This document shows positions 42,689-54,573 of a stretch of DNA of 64,000 nt, in pieces; within the stretch, counting starts at the first letter, position 1, and every line of letters starts with the position of its first letter. The notes beneath the pieces were generated by a model, which ran no database searches, was not told where the DNA came from, and saw nothing but the letters and a program-made list of their open reading frames with translations. The position numbers were made by a program, and so were the translations under genes. This DNA comes from Fallopia convolvulus (taxonomy: Eukaryota; Streptophyta; Magnoliopsida; Caryophyllales; Polygonaceae): positions 39,490,210-39,554,209 of the forward strand of contig OZ024721.1 in the NCBI GenBank assembly GCA_964016875.1, given 5' to 3'.

Positions 42689-43026
42689 ATACCACCCCCA
42701 ACAAAAGAAACCTTGTCCATAAGGTTGGAGTTAGGAAACTGATTCTTATAGTCAATGCAAGTTATCGAAGTAGCTTCATCTGTTGGTTTGTTCTCCCACA
42801 TCACTAACACCTTGTGACAAGCTCCATTTGGTTGAGTTTGTTTAATCACTTTCAGGATATCGGTAGGTACAAATTCCTCCTCCACCATGGTAAGCTCAGG
42901 AGGTAAGTCAGCAATAGCCTTATGATTTCCAACCACCCTCTTCAGTAAAGACATATGGAAAACCGGATGAAGCTTAGAGCTGGCTAGTAATTTCAGCTCA
43001 TACACAACAGCTCCAATTCTTCTCAC
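42637..43026 (-). pseudogene. Reina integrase C-terminus with chromodomain-like tail
   Basis: Minus strand. It has the integrase C-terminal SH3-like motif YELKLLASSKLHPVFHMSLL, where related proteins read Y.L.LP..S.IHPVFHVSxLK. Then come FVPTDILKVIKQTQPNGACH and VLVMWENKPTDEATSITCID, a divergent chromodomain (V.V.W.......ATWE). The C-terminal part runs into the LTR. It is separated from the integrase core by a stop near 43078. Confidence 0.75.
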
Positions 43027-43077
43027 GACTTGGACAGGGCCAAAATACCTTGTAGCTAGCTTTTTGTTGACTCTATT

Positions 43078-43810
43078 CTACACAGAGGTCTGGCGGTGAG
43101 GCCTCAACTTTAAGAAAACCAAATCCCCTGTATTGAACTCTAACTCCCGCCTCTTCTTGTTAGCTTGAGCCACCATTCGTTTTTGAGCTCGATCTAAGTT
43201 GAACCTCAGTGGCCTCAATATCTCATCCCGGTTCCAAAACTCCTCAGCCACTGCAGCTACTCGAAACTCTCCCGGCAAATACTGTCTCAACGCGGGTGGA
43301 GGCCTTCCATACACCCCTTCAAAGGGTGTTTTTCCCGCTGCCCCTTGATAATTTATGTTATACCAAAATTCCGCCCAGGTGATCCATTTAGCCCAATGCT
43401 TGGGTTGATTTGCTGAATAGCATCTTAAGTACGTCTCTAAACATCTATTGAGCACCTCGGTTGCCCATCAGTCTCTGGGTGGTAGGCACTATTCATTCTC
43501 AACTTAGTCCCACTCTTCTCAAATAATTCCTTCCAGAACCTACTTGGGAAAATGGGGTCCCTGTCACTTACAATGGACTTCGGCACCCCCTGCAATCTCA
43601 CCACCTCCCTAATGAACAAGTCAGCTACAGTCCTAGTTGTGTAAGGATGTTTTAAGAGTATGAAATGACCATATTTTGTGAGCCGATCCACAACAACCAT
43701 GATACAGTCAAATCTCTGCGACTTAGGAAGTCCTCCAATAAAATCCATGGAGACATCCTCCCAAACATGATGAGGAATGGGCAGTGGCTGCAACAACCCC
43801 GTAGGAGACA
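43078..43810 (-). pseudogene. Reina integrase core
   Basis: Minus strand. The core starts after the Tekay insertion with SPTGLLQPLPIPHHVWEDVS. D is present in VSMDFIGGLP and in VSDRDPIFPSRFW, followed by SAYHPETDGQ. A one-base deletion near 43453 shifts the frame just before the catalytic Glu (the next frame starts with the motif VLNRCLETYLRCY). The GKPY-type C-terminal part (YNINYQGAAGKTPFEGVYGR) follows. The zinc finger half lies on the other side of the Tekay element at 52590-52640. Confidence 0.83.
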
Positions 43811-43815
43811 TTGCT

Positions 43816-44951
43816 TGTAATAACCCTCAAATGCATTGAAGCAGTATTATGCGTTTGTGCTAGAATTTATACTTAAGTTGCATGCTTGAACTTTGTTTGT
43901 TTCACAATCTCCTATGTGAGTCGTTGTTGTGCTCCTAGCGTAGAATTAGGGGTGGGAGTTCTAAATTCCTGAACACCTCTTTATAACAATTGCATTATGA
44001 TGGACCTAGACCCTAGTGCTGGTCATGACCATACCCGCTCAATCGTTCTAAGGGGTGTCGCACCTAGCTAGTGCTTCGTATCGGAACTTAGGAATCCGTT
44101 ACTCTTTCTCTTGGGGACCTCAAACCCAATGTCCTTGGCATACCGCGTTGCCATATTAAAAGCTACCAAATTAAATGCAACGTTTTGTCATTAATGTAAG
44201 ATAAGTGCCAATGCACATAATAAATGAACACGGGTGGTGACTACAACTTGGAAAGCCACTCTTGCTCCCGGCTTTGAAAGGTCTATTTTCCAATCTGAAT
44301 TCGGACAAAACGCATTCGGTGAGGTTGGTTATAGGCCCGATTAGTTGACGGGAGTTTTTCGAAAACTTGTGTGATTATTAAAGTTCCCAACAAACCTTTC
44401 TTCCTTATAGGAACCATATTATTGTGGTGTCCTTATCTTTTCGGCATATTTCCTTTTCGTGGAACTATTTTGGTTAACTATCATTGACCGGCTTTCATTC
44501 GGAATTCGATGGTCTAATTAAAACAAGTCACCAGAACCCTCACATAAATTCCACTTGCTTAGTCTGTCACAAGACTAACCCGACCGCTTTATTTCTTTTG
44601 CATGGCCGGCTGGTGTGCACCGTCCCTATACGACACATCAGGAAGTAGAGGAGCAGATTTACAAGACTGAAGAAGTTGAAGAGTTTTCTTTGAGTTGTCG
44701 TTTAAATAAAGGTCGAGATCCTTGGTTTGTGAGGACCGTCTTAAATGTTTCCGCAATCATTAGAAGATTTATTTTGTATTCCGCACAAGTTGGATAATTT
44801 ATTGTTTTAAAGTGACATTAATTTATCAAATTGTTTATGAATTATTATTTGTATTTGGGTTGGTATACTGGGAAAGCCTAGGGTGGTTTCGGAAAGTAAA
44901 TTCCGAGGTCACTGGCGGTAATATCTCCGAGGGAAAAACGGGGGTGTTACA
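43816..44951 (+). repeat. 5' LTR of Tekay element, with large internal deletion
   Basis: It keeps the first ~17 bases (TGTAATAACCCTCAAAT), then eight unmatched bases (GCATTGAA), then 43841-44951, which equals 51479-52589 of the 3' LTR in length (1111 bp). The lost segment corresponds to about 49726-51478 and includes the only TATA box I see (TATAAATA, 50384-50391). Confidence 0.9.
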
Positions 44952-44954
44952 ATT

Positions 44955-45974
44955 ATGGTATCAGAGCACAACCAGGGAACCCAACGTGAACGCCAAAACC
45001 TCAACCCTAGGGGCAATGTGAACTTGGATGCTGCCACTCTAGAAGCAATACGAGCGGTTGTGAATCAAGTTATGCAAGAGAATAACCAAGCTTTTCCTCC
45101 AGTGATACCTGGAGAAGAATTGGGGGAGCATTCTGCTAGCACTGGAGGCCATCAAGTGCCGAATATACCTCACAACAACAACGGCTCAAACTTTGCTCGT
45201 GCATTGAAAACCTTCACCTCTATGAGGCCTGACAGCTACGATGGAACTGGAGAACCAGTGAAGATAACTTATTGGTTCTCTCACATGGAGCGGTTGCTCC
45301 GTAATGTAGCCTGCACTGAAGCTGAAAGAGTGCACATCGCCTCCCTGCAGTTGAAAGAAGGAGCTAGTGAATGGTGGGAGAATTCTAGGCTAACAAATCA
45401 TCCTCTATTGAGTTGGACCATGTTCAAAAATAAGATGATGGATAGGTTCTTCTCGACTGCTATGAGAGATGAGAAGATGAAAGAGTTTTTGTACCCGAAG
45501 GTTGATGGGATGAAAATTCCTGAGATGGCCACCAAATTCAACCATCTACTGCAGTATGCTGGACCTGAAGTCTCCTCTAAAGAGGAGAAGATTAAGCGTT
45601 TCCATGAATGGATGAATCCAAAAGTCAAACCGTTGATGGTACACCACACTTGTACTACCCTGGAAGAGTATGTCAATAAGGCATACAAGTTGGAAATGAC
45701 TTTGGAGGAATCTGCTACCAAGATGAAGAGTTGGGGAAAGCCACCTCAGTCTGGATCTCAATACAGTGGCTTCAAACGAACAGCTCCACCACAACAGTTT
45801 GAGCGGTCTAACCGAAACAAATCTGGGTCAACACAGTCAGGAACGACTCAGTATTTCAGATATCCAAAGGGATCAATAGTGTGCTATAATTGTGGTGAGC
45901 CAAGGCATACTAGCAGAGCATGCACCAAGAAGAAAAGAAAATGCTACTTTTGTGAGAAGGAGGGGCATATGTAG
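44955..45974 (+). pseudogene. Tekay gag
   Basis: A 339-codon ORF starting over the primer site. The core reads PDSYDGTGEPVKITYWFSHM, LQLKEGASEWWEN and RFHEWMNPKVKPLMVHHTC. One full CCHC knuckle (CYNCGEPRHTSRAC) is present. The second (CYFCEKEGHM) is cut by a TAG at 45972-45974, after which TYC continues the motif. The loss is late in gag and probably truncates only the second knuckle and all of pol. Confidence 0.85.
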
Positions 45975-46144
45975 ACATATTGTCCTCAAAAGAAGAATGA
46001 CCCAACTCAGTCACGACAGGGGTCGATATCTTACAACAATCAAGTCCCATCTGCATCTGGAAAATCGGCTTTTGCTCAGTCCACAGCTCACAACAAGGGA
46101 AAGACCAAGTAGCATCAGCTAGCCAAGGGCAACGATTATATGAG

Positions 46145-46948
46145 ATGTGTCGTGCTGATGAGCCAAACGCCCCGGTTGCTCAAGGTACTCTATACGTTCG
46201 CTCCACTCCTGCTTTTATGCTTTTTGATTCTGGTGCCATGCATTCCTTTATATCCGAAAGTTGTGTAGAGAAAATAGGTCTTGAATGTAGTGACACATGT
46301 GAACCTTTTATTGTGAACCTTCCCAACGGGGAAAAGATCGGGGGATCTAAGCAGCTCATGGATTTTCCGATCACAATTCAAGGTCGGAAGTTTGATGCCG
46401 ACTTGATTTGCATACCGATGGCTCCTTACGATATAATCCTAGGAATGGATTAGTTAACTCGACATGGAGCAGTGATAGACTTCAGCACTAGAACAGTGAC
46501 CATCACCGCAGGAGGCAAATATGTTTGCAAGTTTAAGGGCCGACGTGAGTCTGAGAATGGGAAGATGGTCAATGCCATGAAAGCAATGAAAATGCTCCGT
46601 CAAGGATGTATTGGATTTTTGTGCTACATGGAATCAACTGAGAAGAAGGAAGTCAAGCTGCAAGAAATTCCCATCGCTAGGGAGTTTCCTGATGTTTTTC
46701 CGGAGGAAATTCCAGGGTTGCCACCACACCGTGAAGTGGATTTCACCATTGAGTTAGAGCCTGGAACCCGACCCATCTCCAAAGCACCTTACAGAATGGC
46801 TCCGATTGAGATGAAGGAACTAAAGAAGCAGTTGGAAGAATTGCTAGAGAAGGGGTACATTAGACCAAGCGCTTCACCTTGGGGTGCACCGGTTTTGTTT
46901 GTGAAGAAGAAGGAACTTTCCGGTTATGCATTGACTACCGAGAATTGA
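46145..46948 (+). pseudogene. Tekay protease and start of RT
   Basis: 46145-46453 carries the protease with the LFDSGAMHSFI active site and ends at a TAG (46453) in LGMD*L, where relatives have Trp (TGG). 46472-46948 has the pre-RT FPDVFPEEIPGLPPHREVDF and the primer-grip region SPWGAPVLFVKKK. Just after this a one-base loss shifts frame and the ORF ends at 46948. Confidence 0.84.
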
Positions 46949-47274
46949 ATAACGTTACCATCAAGAACAAGTACCCGTTACCAAGAATTGATGACCTGTT
47001 AGACCAGCTAAAGGGGGCGAAGGTGTTTTCCAAAATTGACTTGAGGTCGGGGTATCACCAACTTCGCATTCGTGAGGAAGATATTCCTAAAACGGCATTC
47101 CGTATGCAGTATGGACACTATGAATTCGTTGTCATGCCTTTTGGTCTTACGAATACTCCGGCCGTGTTTATGGATCTAATGCATCGGTGTTTCCGGGAAT
47201 ACTTAGACAAATTTGTGGTTGTCTTCATCGACGACATTCTCATCTACTCGTCTACTGAAGCAGCTCATGAGTAG
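46879..47274 (+). pseudogene. Tekay reverse transcriptase core
   Basis: The continuing frame reads LCIDYRELNNVTIKNKYPLP, FSKIDLRSGYHQLRI and the catalytic FIDDILIYS box near residues 113-121. It closes at a TAG (47272-47274) in the sequence HE*HL, where relatives have Glu (GAG), a transversion rather than a transition. Confidence 0.86.
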
Positions 47275-47289
47275 CATCTCAAAATTATA

Positions 47290-49575
47290 TTGCAAATACT
47301 CAGGCAGAATGAGTTATATGCTAAGATGTCAAAATGTGAATTCTGGTTGAAGAAAGTTGCATTTCTAGGGCATGTTATCAATCAAGAGGGAGTGATGGTA
47401 GATCCTCAAAAGATCCAAGCAGTTGCAGATTGGAAGCAGCCTCAGAATGTGAAAGAAGTTCGTAGTTTTCTTGGTCTTGTGGGGTACTATAGACGGTTCG
47501 TGGAGGGATTCTCTAAGATCGCCCTACCTATGACCAATTTACTTCGCAAAGTACACAAGAAATTTGTCTGGAATGATAAATGTGAGGCGAGTTTCCAAGA
47601 ACTCAAAAAGCGTTTGACTAGCGCTCCGATCTTGACCTTGCCTAACGGACACGATGGGTATGTGGTGTACAGTGATGCATCCAAACAAGGTTTAGGATGT
47701 GTGCTTATGCAACATGGAAAAGTGATTGCCTATGCTTCTCGCCAGCTCAAGACGTATGAGGTGAACTATCCGACTCATGATTTAGAACTAGCAGCAGTAG
47801 TGTTTGCTTTGAAGATCTGCCGGCATTACTTATATGGTGTGAAGTGTCAGATATTTACCAATCATAAGAGTCTAAAATATGTCTTCACGCAGAAAGAGTT
47901 GAACATGAGGCAGCGAAGGTGGTTGGAACTGCTCAAGGACTATGACATTGAACTATTGTACCATCCCGGAAAGGCCAATGTTGTAGCCGACTCATTGAGT
48001 CGCAAGACCTCCCAAGAATCCATGGTGGTTGTGCTCACCGCTCAATCAATGCTCCAGCAAGAGTTGATTCGATGTGGGATCGAGGTTTGGTTTGGACGTC
48101 AACGTGGTAGTCTGAATATGATAGAGATTCAAGCTACTATGTTGGATCAGATCAAGGAAAAGCAAGTTGATGATGTTGTGTTAATCAAGATCAGTAGTGA
48201 GGTACAGGAAGGAAAGGCACCCGACTTTATCATCCAAGATGATGGTTCCCTTTGGTTTCAAAATCGACTTTGCGTTCCTGCTGTTGAAGAGCTTCGTCTT
48301 CTAATCTTAAAGGAAGCGCATTCCTCTGTTTACTCGGTTCATCCTGGACCGAGCAAGATGTATAAGGATTTGCGCAAGAATTTCTGGTGGCCGAACATAA
48401 AACATGATGTGGCTGAGTTTATAGCGAGATGTTTGGTTTGCCCGAAAGTGAAGATCGAGCATAGAAGACCAGGAGGGGAGTTGCAACCTTTACCAGTACC
48501 AGAATGGAAATGGGAGGATATTGCTATGGATTTTGTGTCTGGGCTTCCTAAGACTCAGGGACAGAAGGATTCCATCTGGGTTGTCATTGATAGACTCACA
48601 AAGAGTGCTCACTTCATCGCGATAAAGATGAATTGGGAAGTGAAGAAGTTGGCAGAAATATTCATACACGAGATCGTTCGGTTGCATGGTACTCCAAAAT
48701 CAATAGTGTCGGATCGGGATGGTCGATTCATGTCGCGTTTTTGGAAGGAGTTGCACAAAGGCATGGGAACAGAGTTATGTTTTAGTACTGCTTTTCATCC
48801 TCAAACGGATGGTCAATCTGAGAGGACCATTCAAACACTAGAAGACATGCTCCGGGCTTGCGTGTTAGACCGATCTACTAGCTGGGATGCCAGTTTAAGC
48901 CTGATAGAGTTCACCTACAATAATAGTTGGCATTCAACGATTAAGATGACACCATTCGAGGCATTGTATGGTCGAAAATGTCGCTCACCAATTTGTTGGG
49001 ATGAAAATGCCAACAAAATTCTTCTTGGTCCAGAGTTGGTTGAAAGAACAGCTGCAGACGTTGCAATAATCCGACAGAGGATGTTGACAGCTCAAAGTCG
49101 TCAGAAATCATATGCTGATCTGAAAAGAAGAGAGATTGAGTTTGAAGTTGGAGACAAAGTGTTTGTTCGGGTATCCCCATCGAAGGGCGTGTTTCGTTTT
49201 GGGAAACGAGGGAAGCTAAACCCTCGATATGTTGGACCCTTCGAGATTTTGGAGAGAGTTGGCAAGCTTGCTTATCGACTTGCCCTACCCCCATCTGCAC
49301 ATCCGGTCCACAACGTTTTCCATGTGTCACTGTTACGCAAGTATGTGCCGGATGAGTCTCATGTTCTTAACTATGATGACATCCAGATCAAATCTAATGG
49401 TACTTATCAGGAGAGGCTTGTTCGTGTGCTAGAGCGACGCGTAAAAAGTTTGCGCAATAAGAATGTGGCACTAGTGCGAATACTATGATCAAGAAATGGT
49501 GGAGAAGAGGTGACGTGGGAAACATGGGAGACAGAACAGGATATGCAGAATAAATTTCCAGAATTATTTACAAAC
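47290..49575 (+). pseudogene. Tekay pol: RT end, RNase H, integrase, chromodomain
   Basis: A 732-codon ORF (47290-49488). It has the RT connection (GHVINQEGVMVDPQKIQAV), RNase H (YSDASKQGLGCVLMQHGKVI, then VVADSLSRK), and the integrase zinc finger (HSSVYSVHPG, then CLVCPKVK). The integrase triad is D (IAMDFVSGLP), D (VSDRDGRFMS) and E (DGQSERTIQ). A GPFEILERVGKLAYRL module and the chromodomain RLVRVLERRVKSLRNKN follow. A TGA at 49486-49488 replaces a conserved Trp in the chromodomain; the frame goes on through VTWETWETEQDM to a natural stop near 49575. Confidence 0.87.
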
Positions 49576-49708
49576 TAGTTTCGGGGACGAAACTATTTTA
49601 AGGGGGGTACTATTGTAATAACTCTCTTTTTCTAAGAGATGATAGTTTAGTTGTTATCTTTTCTTTTCTCTAGTTTCGGGGACGAAACTATTTTTAAGGG
49701 GGTACTAT
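49575..49708 (+). repeat. Duplicated PPT segment of Tekay element
   Basis: CTAGTTTCGGGGACGAAACT, then AGGGGGG/AGGGGG and TACTATTGTAATAAC, occur at 49575-49621 and again at 49670-49717. Each copy is followed by LTR-start-like TGTAATAAC. The sequence between them (49622-49669) does not resemble the LTR. Confidence 0.85.
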
Positions 49709-52589
49709 TGTAATAACCCTCAAATTCTTATAAATAAAGTATTAGCAAGTAAATTTTATTTATATATAACAACATAAGTAGACATGTCTTGATATAGTAA
49801 AAGTCTTTTATAAAATTATAGTTTATAAAATATTGGAAGTAAAATGGCTATTTATAATACGGTCCACAAAATAAAGTTGAGTGGGTAAATAAAATGAAGA
49901 GATAAAAATAAATAAATAAATAAAAAATTCGAATTATTGAGCCTTCATATTTGGAACAAACTTGTTCATGAGCGGGATTTTTGAATGGATCGTATGAGCT
50001 CGTTTCTTAACGGATTTTGAATCCGTAAAAGGGATAAGATCGATCAAGTTAATCTCTATCTAAACCCTTATCAATTGAGAGGATTGGTTCCGAAATTTTA
50101 TCCCAAATCTCGGATTTTTCGTTGGCCCAAAATCTAGGGTTCTTGTGTATAGATTTCCAAAATCCGCACGGATAAGATCGAATTGGTTGTTGAAACGAAT
50201 CAAAGATTGTTATGTATCCTATAACTAATCAGAATCTCATTAATGGAATGTATATAGATCAAATTAAGTCCCGATTCAAGCAAAAATGAATCCAAAAATC
50301 CGAGTGGTTAAAACAGGATTTGGGCTTATCTATTTCGATTCGTATCAGCTCAAATCAAGGTCATTTCTGTTCAAATCTTGCACTATAAATACGCCATTCT
50401 AACTCACATTCATCCCACATACAAATCCCGAAGTGAACCATTCGAAATCAATCAAGAATTCCCCACAAATTAACCTTTGTTGCCACTGCCCCTGTTTTAA
50501 CACCCTCTCTGTCCGTCGGAGTTTTATCTCTCCACCGGTCGACCCATCGAACGCCTCTGCCTACAGTTGGAAGCCACCTTAGTCCTAGTTCCAACGCCCC
50601 TGGTCCCGTCTCAATCCGTCACCAAACAAGTTTGAACGAGCTTGCTGAAGTGGAGAGTGTGTACCCCTGTCTTTGTCTCGGTTCTTGTTCGTTGCTGTTA
50701 CTAGTAGTAAGTGTTGTACACAATAGTTTTTTTTTTCTCAGTGGTTCATTCAGCACTTGCATTCACTAGTAACTTAAAAAATATATATAAATACATAGAT
50801 ACATATATATTTAATAATAAGTAATGGGATAACAAATGCACTTAAATCTGGAAGATGAAATGTACATGTATACCACTTTGACTTTTGGAATCGATTTTTG
50901 TACGTACAGTGGGTAAATCACTAGGTTTGCTAAGTAATATTAAATTAGAAAGTAGTTAATTGGTTAAATATTTGTAGAACAATAGATATATATGTATATA
51001 TAAATAAGTGTGTTCAAACATACCTATTCATAAAGGTTAGAATATTAGTAAGTAATTTAACGTGGTTAGTTTGACAGGATAATTAGTTAGATACAATTAA
51101 TTAAATATTATATATAAAAAAAAGGGGTTCTAGCTTAAAGAATAGCCTAATTATTTCTATTATGTTAAATAATAAGCAATTCAAATTTTGATAAATTTTA
51201 GGCTTTCAACTTTCAAAGAAATGAACAAAATAAATTAAATATAATTTATTTTGTATTTCTTTGTGTAAATCAGGAAAGGAAACTCGATTGTAAGGTTTCA
51301 ATCTCATTCGAAAGACAACTTTTCTTTCATCCGCAATCAAGGCAAGTGGTGGTTCGCTTTCATACTTTGTCATGCATATTGTTATTCATGTTGCATGTTT
51401 GTTGGGAACGCTTGTTTGTATAAAATGAATCTAGGTTGTTTAGAAATAATGACCCATGTGCAAGGTAGCTTACTATTAGCAGTATTATGCGTTTGTGCTA
51501 GAATTTATACTTAAGTCGCATGCTTGAACTTTGTTTGTTTCACGATCTCCTATGTGAGTCGTTGTTGTGCTCCTAGCGTAGAATTAGGGGTGGGAGTTCT
51601 AAATTCCTGAACACCTCTTTATAACAATTGCATTATGATGGACCTAGATCCTAGTGCTGGTCATGACCATACCCGCTCAATCGTTCTGAGGGGTGTCGCA
51701 CCTAGCTAGTGCTTCGTATCGGAACTTAGGAATCCGTTACTCTTTCTCTTGGGGACCTCAAACCCAATGTCCTTGGCATACCGCGTTGCCATATTAAAAG
51801 CTACCAAATTAAATGCAACGTTTTGTCATTAATGTAAGATAAGTGCCAATGCACATAATAAATGAACACGGGTGGTGACTACAACTTGGAAAGCCACTCT
51901 TGCTCCCGGCTTTGAAAGGTCTATTTTCCAATCTGAATTCGGACAAAACGCATTCGGTGAGGTTGGTTATAGGCCCGATTAGTTGACGGGAGTTTTTCGA
52001 AAACTTGTGTGATTATTAAAGTTCCCAACAAACCTTTCTTCCTTATAGGAACCATATTCTTGTGGTGTCCTTATCTTTTCGGCATATTTCCTTTTCGTGG
52101 AACTATTTTGGTTAACTATCATCGACCGGCTTTCATTCGGAATTCGATGGTCTAATTAAAACAAGCCACAAGAACCCTCACATAAATTCCACTTGCTTAG
52201 TCTGTCACAAGACTAACCCGACCGCTTTATTTCTTTTGCATGGCCGGCTGGTGTGCACCGTCCCTATACGACACATCAGGAAGTAGAGGAGCAGATTTAC
52301 AAGACTGAAGAAGTTGAAGAGTTTTCTTTGAGTTGTCGTTTAAATAAAGGTCGAGATCCTTGGTTTGTGAGGACCGTCTTGAATGTTTTCGCAATCATTA
52401 GAAGATTTATTTTGTATTTCGCACAAGTTGGATAATTTATTGTTTTAAAGTGACATTAATTTATCAAATTGTTTATGAATTATTATTTGTATTTATGTTG
52501 GTATACTGTGAAAGCCTAGGGTGGTTTCGGAAAGTAAATTCCGAGGTCACTGGCGGTAATATCTCCGAGGGAAAAACGGGGGTGTTACA
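49709..52589 (+). repeat. 3' LTR of Tekay element (full length)
   Basis: 2881 bp, TGTAATAACCC...GGGTGTTACA. A TATA box (TATAAATA, 50384-50391) follows CTTGCAC and precedes a CATTCATCCC leader. AT-rich repeats fill 50750-51300. It lies between the duplicated PPT and the TTGCT duplication. Confidence 0.92.
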
Positions 52590-53340
52590 TTGCTTCATAC
52601 TTACTCTTCTAGCACACCAAACAACTCGCTACGAATTCTTGAACTGTCTTGATCATATTTGGCCAATGCACATTCGCAGCTACACGTTTGTAAGTTCTTA
52701 TAGCCCCTGAATGTCCCCCAGTTGGAGACGTGTGGAATTCCTCAAGCAACTTCGGAATCCACTGGAGGTCGCTAGAATACAAATCCTTCCCTTATATAAG
52801 AGTCGTCCTCCCACTAACATATACGGTTGTTTCATTGCATCCCCCTTTTCCAGTCGTTTCCTAGTCTCTTACAGCCCACGATCATTCCCCACCTCTTTTT
52901 GAATACCCTCTCAACATGCCAAATAAGGTGCTGAAATTGCTTTGAATTGTAACTCTTCTTCCCTTCTAGAAAGGGCATCTGCTTCCATATTCGAGCTCCC
53001 AGTTCTATACTCTATCTCCATATCAAAACCAATCAGTTTGGCTACCTAATTCTGCTGTGCAAGTGAGGTAATTGGCTGAGTTAGCAAGTGCTTCAAACTC
53101 CGATGGTCAGTTCGTACCAAAAATCGATTACCTAGCAAGTATAGTCGCCAATGTTGTACGGCCAGAACTAATGCCATTAACTCCTTTTCATAAACTGATT
53201 TAGTCATCACTCTACCCTTCAGTCCTTTACTAAAAAACGTGACAGGTCTGCCCTCTTGCATTAACACTGCTCCTATACCAACCCTAGATGCATCACACTC
53301 CACCACAAATTGTTTGTTGAAATCTGGTAAAGCCAAACAG
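52590..53340 (-). pseudogene. Reina RNase H and integrase zinc finger
   Basis: Minus strand. The RNase H has ECDASRVGIGAVLMQ, YEKELMALVLAVQHWR and LVRTDHRSLKHLL, then a stop (TAG) at 53046-53048. The region to 52590 encodes the zinc-finger part, ending CLVC*KSKYEA. The stop there is TAG, probably from CAG. The frame joins the SPTGLLQPLP of 43810 across the Tekay element. Confidence 0.78.
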
Positions 53341-54172
53341 GAGCTGTAGTTAAGTCTTTCTGCAACTGTTCAAAAGCAGTTTGGGCCTCCTCATTCCACC
53401 CAAAACACAGCTGATTCTCTTTCTTCAAGAGCTCAGTCAAAGGTTTCGCAATCTTAGCATAATCTCGAACAAACTTCCGGTAGTAACCGGTGAGTCCTAG
53501 CAATCCCCTTACATCCTTAATCAACTTAGGTGTCGGCCATGTCAACACACTAGCCACTTTGTTAGGATCCATAGACACTTCACCTGATGACAATATATGG
53601 CCTAAGTACTCCACTGATTTCTTCTCGAACAAGCACTTCTTTCCGTTTGCTATAAATAAATTCTGTTGTAGTATCTGCAACACTATCCTCAGTTGTGCCA
53701 AATGTTCCTCCCAACTGGTATTGTAAACGAGGATGTCATCAAAGAAAACTAGAACAAATTTCCTCAAAAAAGGGGAAATAGGTCATTCATGGTAGCTTGA
53801 AAGGTTGTGGGGGCATTAGTGAGGCCGAAAGGCATGACTAAAAATTCATAATGCCCAGTATGTGTTCTAAAAGCCGTCTTTGGAACATCAGCTGCAGCCA
53901 CTCTAATTTGATTATACCCGGAACTTAGATCAATTTTGGAGAAAAATTCAGCTTTCCGCAATTCGTCGAGAATCTCCTAAATCACGGGTATAGGATACTT
54001 GTTTGGTATTGTTGCCTAATTAAGAGCCCGATAATCCACACAAAATCTCCAACTTCCATCCTTCTTCTTGACTAACAAAACTGGGCTTGAGAAAGGGTTG
54101 TGACTAGGCTGAATTATCCCTGATTTAAGCATCTCAGCCACAAGCTTTTCAATCTCGTCCTTCTAATGAAAC
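53273..54172 (-). pseudogene. Reina reverse transcriptase
   Basis: Minus strand in several ORFs: FSKIDLSSGYNQIRV, GHYEFLVMPFGLTNAPTTFQ, then the catalytic FFDDILVYN box at about 53745 and LGHILSSGEVSMDP. A frame change near 53764 separates the first part from the catalytic box, and another separates it from the RNase H. 54163-54573 has the pre-RT region (LEEVLTEFQGVFGELRGLPT). Confidence 0.82.
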
Positions 54173-54573
54173 CCATATCGGTAGGGCTTGACATTTACAG
54201 CATTTACGCCTTCCTTAAGCACGATTTTATGATCCACACTCCTCACTGTTGGCAACCCTCTCAATTCTCCAAATACCCCCTGAAATTCAGTCAATACTTC
54301 CTCTAATTCCCTTGATCTCTCAGTTGTACTTTCAGGACCGACCATATTCAAATTACACTCCCCTTGCTCAGAATCAGCTTCCCACACTAAGGCTTGATAT
54401 TCTACCTCCGAAATCTTGTGCAAAGAATTCACTGAAACGACTGTGAACACCAAATTCGGATCACCTTGGATTGTTACATCAATTCCCCCCAAATCAAACG
54501 GGTAGCAATCGATTTCCATGCTACAAGATCGGAAATGTAAGGGTAATTTCCTACAAATTCCCCTGGTTTCCAC

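Larger units (their letters stand above)
43816..52589 (+). mobile_element. Tekay/Del-type chromovirus (Ty3/gypsy), recent
   Basis: Flanked by TTGCT at 43811-43815 and 52590-52594, inside the Reina integrase. The 3' LTR (49709-52589) is 2881 bp. The 5' LTR (43816-44951) is only 1136 bp because about 1.75 kb is deleted. The shared 1111 bp differ at about 14 positions by eye (1.3%). The primer site TGGTATCAGAGC is at 44956-44967. Gag, protease, RT, RNase H, integrase and a chromodomain are in order. Five or six nonsense codons and one frameshift break the polyprotein. A GTTTCGGGGACGAAAC purine-rich motif before the 3' LTR is typical of Del/Tekay. Confidence 0.93.
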
